DNA of 7,087 nt, from NCBI GenBank assembly GCA_943330925.2, contig CALQJP020000126.1, positions 1 through 7,087 on the forward strand, written 5' to 3'. How positions within the stretch are numbered: position 1 is the first letter of the stretch; every line of letters starts with the position of its first letter. The notes beneath the pieces were generated by a model. The model searched no databases, had not been told where the DNA came from, and was given only the letters and a program-made list of their open reading frames with translations. Of the stretch, positions 4,515 through 7,087 are shown piece by piece. The position numbers and the translations under genes are program-made. The stretch is from Chryseobacterium gleum. Its GTDB lineage: Bacteria > Bacteroidota > Bacteroidia > Flavobacteriales_D > Sanyastnellaceae.

Positions 4515-6368
4515 CTAGTGAGGTAGCTCTATGACGAGGACGTGGCGTGGGTCTATCACCAGCTCCTTGCTAAGGTCCAGTTCTCGTCGGCTAAGGATGT
4601 CTCTTCCAACTTTCGCCTTACCCAATCGCTCGCTGAAGCGACTCAGGTTTAGCGTGTGCGCTTTGTCGTTGCCATTGTAAACGCACATCACGGTGTGCTT
4701 GTCGTCGTAGCGGAAATAGACGTAGGTGTTTTCTTCCGGTACAAATTGCATGAGCTTCGAGTTGCCAAACCACGTGTTTGCCTTGCGCCATGTGCCGAGA
4801 ATAGAACAGAAGTCGAACGCTTCCTGTTCTTGCCTGGTGCGACCGGCGGAGGTGAATTTATTGGATGCATCGCCCGGCCAGCCGCCCGGGAAATCTTCGC
4901 GCACTTTCGCATCGGGGTCGGAATAGTTTTTCATCAGAATTTCGGTGCCGTAGTAGATAGAAGGAATACCACGCAAGGTGTACAAGAGTGCAATACCCAT
5001 TTTAAAACTCGCCAGGTCTTCTCCCATCATGCTATAGAAACGACTCAGGTCATGATTGTCCAGAAAGGTGACGAGGTTGTTGGGTTCTTTGTACAGAATG
5101 TCGTGCGCTAGCGTGAGCTCAATGCGACGGAATCCCTCCTCCCAACCGAAGTTTTCTTTCAAGCCTTTCGTGATAGCATAGTAGAGTTGAAAGTCGGTAA
5201 CGGAATGCAACGATGAGTTGAAGCTCTTCTTCACTTCTGCTTCTTCCGTAAACCAGGCTTGCACAGGCGAACCCTGCACCCACGTTTCACCAAACAAAAA
5301 GAAGTCGGGATACTCAAGGCGCATAGCTTCGTCGAGTTGCTTCATGAAAGCCTGATCGGGGTAGGCGTACGTGTCGATTCTAAATGCGTCGATGCCCGCG
5401 TATTCCACCCACCACAGCGAGTTCTGAATGAGGTAGCGCGCCAAATGAGGGTCTTGCTGATTGAGGTCGGGCATGTGCTTGTCGAACCACGCATTGGTCA
5501 TGATGTCGCGGTCGGCGCTGCTGGCGTAGGGATCCATAAGTGTCTCCGCTCGATAGCTCGTCCGGGTAAACTGCGGAAACCAATGCACCCAGTTGCTATC
5601 GGGCAGGTTCTTGAACAAATGGTGTTCGTTGCCCCAGTGATTGTATACCACATCCCAGATTACCTTGATTCCTTTTTGGTGGCACTGATCTACTAGCTCT
5701 TTGTAGGACTGATTAGAACCCAATCGCGGATCAACTTTGTACAAATCAGTAGCCGCATAGCCGTGATAGCTTTCATAGGGCTGGTTGTTTTCCAACACCG
5801 GGTTGAGCCAAAGTGCTGACACTCCCAGTTGCGTGAAGTAGTCGAGATGGTCGGTAATTCCCTGTATGTCTCCGCCGTGACGGGCTTTGAGTCCTGAGCG
5901 GTCTGCCTTGGGTTCGAGTAGGGAAGGGTTGTTGTCGTTGGCTGGATCTCCATTCGAAAAACGATCGGGGAAGACGAGGTAGATAAGGTCTGACGCATCG
6001 AGCCCTTTGGCTGTCTTGGTGGAGCGACTTTCAATAGGAAACGAAAATGCGTAGTCATTGCGCGAAGAAGCGAAATTGAACTCCACTTTGCCAGCCGGAC
6101 AATCGGGGGCTATTTCAACTTCTACCAATAGATAATCGGGGTTGGGAAGCGGGGTTGTGCCTATGATTTTGCAGTGCTCGCTTTTCACAAAGGCTCTGCA
6201 CTTGCCGATGTATTTCGCATTGAACAGGATCTCTACCTTGTTGTGTTGCATTCCGGACCACCAATTAGGAGGGTCGGCGCGAACGATCGATTGTGCGATA
6301 GATATGTTGAAGATTCCGCACAGAAGCGTTAAACAAAGCGTGAGGAAATGTGGAAAAGATCGTTTCAT
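4515..6368 (-). CDS. Secreted GH13 alpha-amylase family enzyme, neopullulanase/cyclomaltodextrinase type
   Basis: Product of 617 residues that hydrolyses alpha-1,4-glucans such as maltodextrin, pullulan or cyclodextrin, probably in the periplasm or at the cell surface. Residues 1-26 are a Sec signal peptide (MKRSF, hydrophobic core, end SIAQ) without a lipobox. Residues about 30-110 are a cyclomaltodextrinase N-terminal domain, with the tell-tale DPPNWWSGM (32-40). The TIM barrel runs from about 125 to 520 with the conserved GH13 regions: DVVYNH (239-244), DAFRIDTYAYP with nucleophile Asp332, FGETW with acid/base Glu361, and FLDNHD with Asp440. All three catalytic residues are present. A beta-sandwich (about 540-615) closes the protein; no type IX secretion tail is visible. 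This matches the role of SusA in starch use, but no susC or susD is in the window, so I give no symbol. It is divergent from the exported protein at 6465. Confidence 0.93.
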   Translation of the reverse strand: MKRSFPHFLTLCLTLLCGIFNISIAQSIVRADPPNWWSGMQHNKVEILFNAKYIGKCRAFVKSEHCKIIGTTPLPNPDYLLVEVEIAPDCPAGKVEFNFASSRNDYAFSFPIESRSTKTAKGLDASDLIYLVFPDRFSNGDPANDNNPSLLEPKADRSGLKARHGGDIQGITDHLDYFTQLGVSALWLNPVLENNQPYESYHGYAATDLYKVDPRLGSNQSYKELVDQCHQKGIKVIWDVVYNHWGNEHHLFKNLPDSNWVHWFPQFTRTSYRAETLMDPYASSADRDIMTNAWFDKHMPDLNQQDPHLARYLIQNSLWWVEYAGIDAFRIDTYAYPDQAFMKQLDEAMRLEYPDFFLFGETWVQGSPVQAWFTEEAEVKKSFNSSLHSVTDFQLYYAITKGLKENFGWEEGFRRIELTLAHDILYKEPNNLVTFLDNHDLSRFYSMMGEDLASFKMGIALLYTLRGIPSIYYGTEILMKNYSDPDAKVREDFPGGWPGDASNKFTSAGRTRQEQEAFDFCSILGTWRKANTWFGNSKLMQFVPEENTYVYFRYDDKHTVMCVYNGNDKAHTLNLSRFSERLGKAKVGRDILSRRELDLSKELVIDPRHVLVIELPH

Positions 6369-6398
6369 AAAAAAATAAATCGCTGATTCTGATAAATG

Positions 6399-6406
6399 CG
6401 AAAGTA
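6399..6406 (-). promoter_or_regulatory. Possible -7 box of the amylase gene
   Basis: Read on the minus strand this is TACTTTCG, one base off TAnnTTTG, 30 bases before the amylase ATG. A minus-strand TTTG lies at 6420-6423, but the gap of 13 bases is shorter than usual, so the match is weak. Confidence 0.3.
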
Positions 6407-6408
6407 TC

Positions 6409-6416
6409 TACATTTG
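6409..6416 (+). promoter_or_regulatory. -7 box of the exported protein gene
   Basis: TACATTTG matches the Bacteroidota consensus TAnnTTTG exactly, 48 bases before the ATG at 6465, which leaves a leader of roughly 40 bases that is A/C-rich near its end (AACAAAAACAATT). The -33 element is poor (TTCTG at about 6387). It lies two bases from the opposing amylase box, so the two promoters would be back to back. Confidence 0.5.
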
Positions 6417-6464
6417 GCACAAAGTGTTTAAAGTACACCAACTATCCAATTAACAAAAACAATT

Positions 6465-7087
6465 ATGAAAAAGATCTACTTGAGTATCTTGAGTCTGATG
6501 GTTGCTGTGGGTGCAATGGCCCAAACGGCAGTAACTTTCAACGTGAACATGCTTCCTATTGGCATGTCTGACAGCTTGCACGTAGTGGGAAACTTCGCAG
6601 ACCCCAACTACGACAACGTTGCTGAAAATCCTGATTATCAGAACTGGACGCCCAACGCGGCTTCCGGCTTGATGACCGATGACGACATGGACTTCGTTTA
6701 CACGGCTACATTAATGTTGCAGCCGGGTCGTTACGAGTTCAAGTTTGTGAATGGTAACGATTGGCCATTTTCTGAAACCGTTCCCCAAACTTGCACGGTG
6801 GAAGTAAACGGCAACAGCAACCGCCAAATCATGGTAGGTACTGAAGCCACATCATACTCTGTATGTTACGGAGAGTGTGCTGATTGCGGTCAAAACGCAA
6901 TTCGTCTGCGTGTAGATATGAGTACTGTGGATTTGGATGCTGATGGAATCTTTGCTGAGCCAGGCGAGGATATCAGTCCTTTGGGCGTTCACGTGAATGG
7001 TTCGTTCGTAAACTGGACAACGTTTGTTCCGCTCCAGGACTGGGATGGTAACAACATCTGGGAAACAACCATTGCGACCGCAACAGC
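6465..7087 (+). CDS. Exported beta-rich repeat protein, N-terminal part (cut by right edge)
   Basis: The frame is open from the ATG at 6465 to the window end: 207 codons, no stop. Residues 1-20 (MKKIYLSILSLMVAVGAMAQ) are a Sec signal peptide. Two related beta-sandwich-like modules follow. The first spans about 22-125 (VTFNVNM, LHVVGNF, QNW, then a D-D-D-M-D-F-V-Y turn and GRYEFKFVNGNDW). The second begins near 146 (IRLRVDM, VHVNGSFVNW, DWDGNNIWETT) and is cut off. A Cys-rich joint lies between them (Cys134, 138 and 141, after Cys110). DLDADG (156-161) looks like a calcium-binding loop. The V-x-G-x-F-x-x-W pattern resembles carbohydrate-binding or Ig-like modules in Bacteroidota secreted proteins, many of which end in a type IX sorting tail; that end is not visible. 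Divergence from an amylase makes an alpha-glucan role plausible but unproven. Confidence 0.85.
   Translation, partial: MKKIYLSILSLMVAVGAMAQTAVTFNVNMLPIGMSDSLHVVGNFADPNYDNVAENPDYQNWTPNAASGLMTDDDMDFVYTATLMLQPGRYEFKFVNGNDWPFSETVPQTCTVEVNGNSNRQIMVGTEATSYSVCYGECADCGQNAIRLRVDMSTVDLDADGIFAEPGEDISPLGVHVNGSFVNWTTFVPLQDWDGNNIWETTIATAT

Noticed and set aside
4656..5696. Plus-strand open frames of about 145-151 codons opposite the amylase gene
   Set aside because: They are antisense shadows of a complete GH13 gene with all catalytic motifs.
4515..6368. Lipoprotein export of the amylase, as for some starch-utilisation proteins
   Set aside because: The N-terminal Cys residues (for example Cys17 after LTLL) do not follow a lipobox; the signal peptide looks like a plain Sec one ending in SIAQ.

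Overview
The window looks like chromosomal DNA from a member of the Bacteroidota. Four things point there. RecQ has its zinc-binding Cys cluster at the far C-terminus, behind a winged-helix-like segment. Two gene starts lie close behind boxes of the TAnnTTTG type, the -7 consensus of this phylum. Strong Shine-Dalgarno sequences are absent. Two exported proteins have signal peptides ending in AQ, one of them resembling the modular secreted proteins common in the group. I cannot place it to order or genus.

Layout from left to right. Positions 1-95 hold the first 31 codons of a small minus-strand gene that runs off the left edge. Positions 96-569 are non-coding: a hairpin upstream of the small gene, a strong terminator-like stem-loop (306-337), and a palindrome built from 7-bp units (457-533) directly in front of recQ. 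Then come recQ (570-2471, +), a repeat-rich gap (2472-2794), rlmI (2795-3976, +), and an acyl-CoA thioesterase starting one base after the rlmI stop codon (3978-4379, +). A convergent gap with two hairpin repeats (4380-4514) follows. A secreted GH13 alpha-amylase/neopullulanase-like enzyme (4515-6368, -) is divergent from an exported protein cut off by the right edge (6465-7087, +), with candidate promoters back to back between them.

Functionally there are two blocks. The left block is housekeeping: DNA repair or recombination helicase, 23S rRNA methyltransferase, and a hotdog thioesterase, the last two probably co-transcribed. The right block is extracytoplasmic: a starch or maltodextrin hydrolase and a divergently transcribed beta-rich exported protein whose repeats resemble carbohydrate-binding or Ig-like modules. 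A joint role in alpha-glucan use is plausible but inferred.

No clear new multi-gene system is visible. The most unusual material is intergenic: four copies of an 8+4+8 palindrome (stem GGACGCA plus one covarying pair) in two pairs spaced 78 and 80 bp apart, and two related 7-bp repeat families (CGCCATT and CGCACTT types). One of the 7-bp families forms a near-perfect 25-bp hairpin upstream of recQ; the other alternates with the 8+4+8 palindrome downstream of it.
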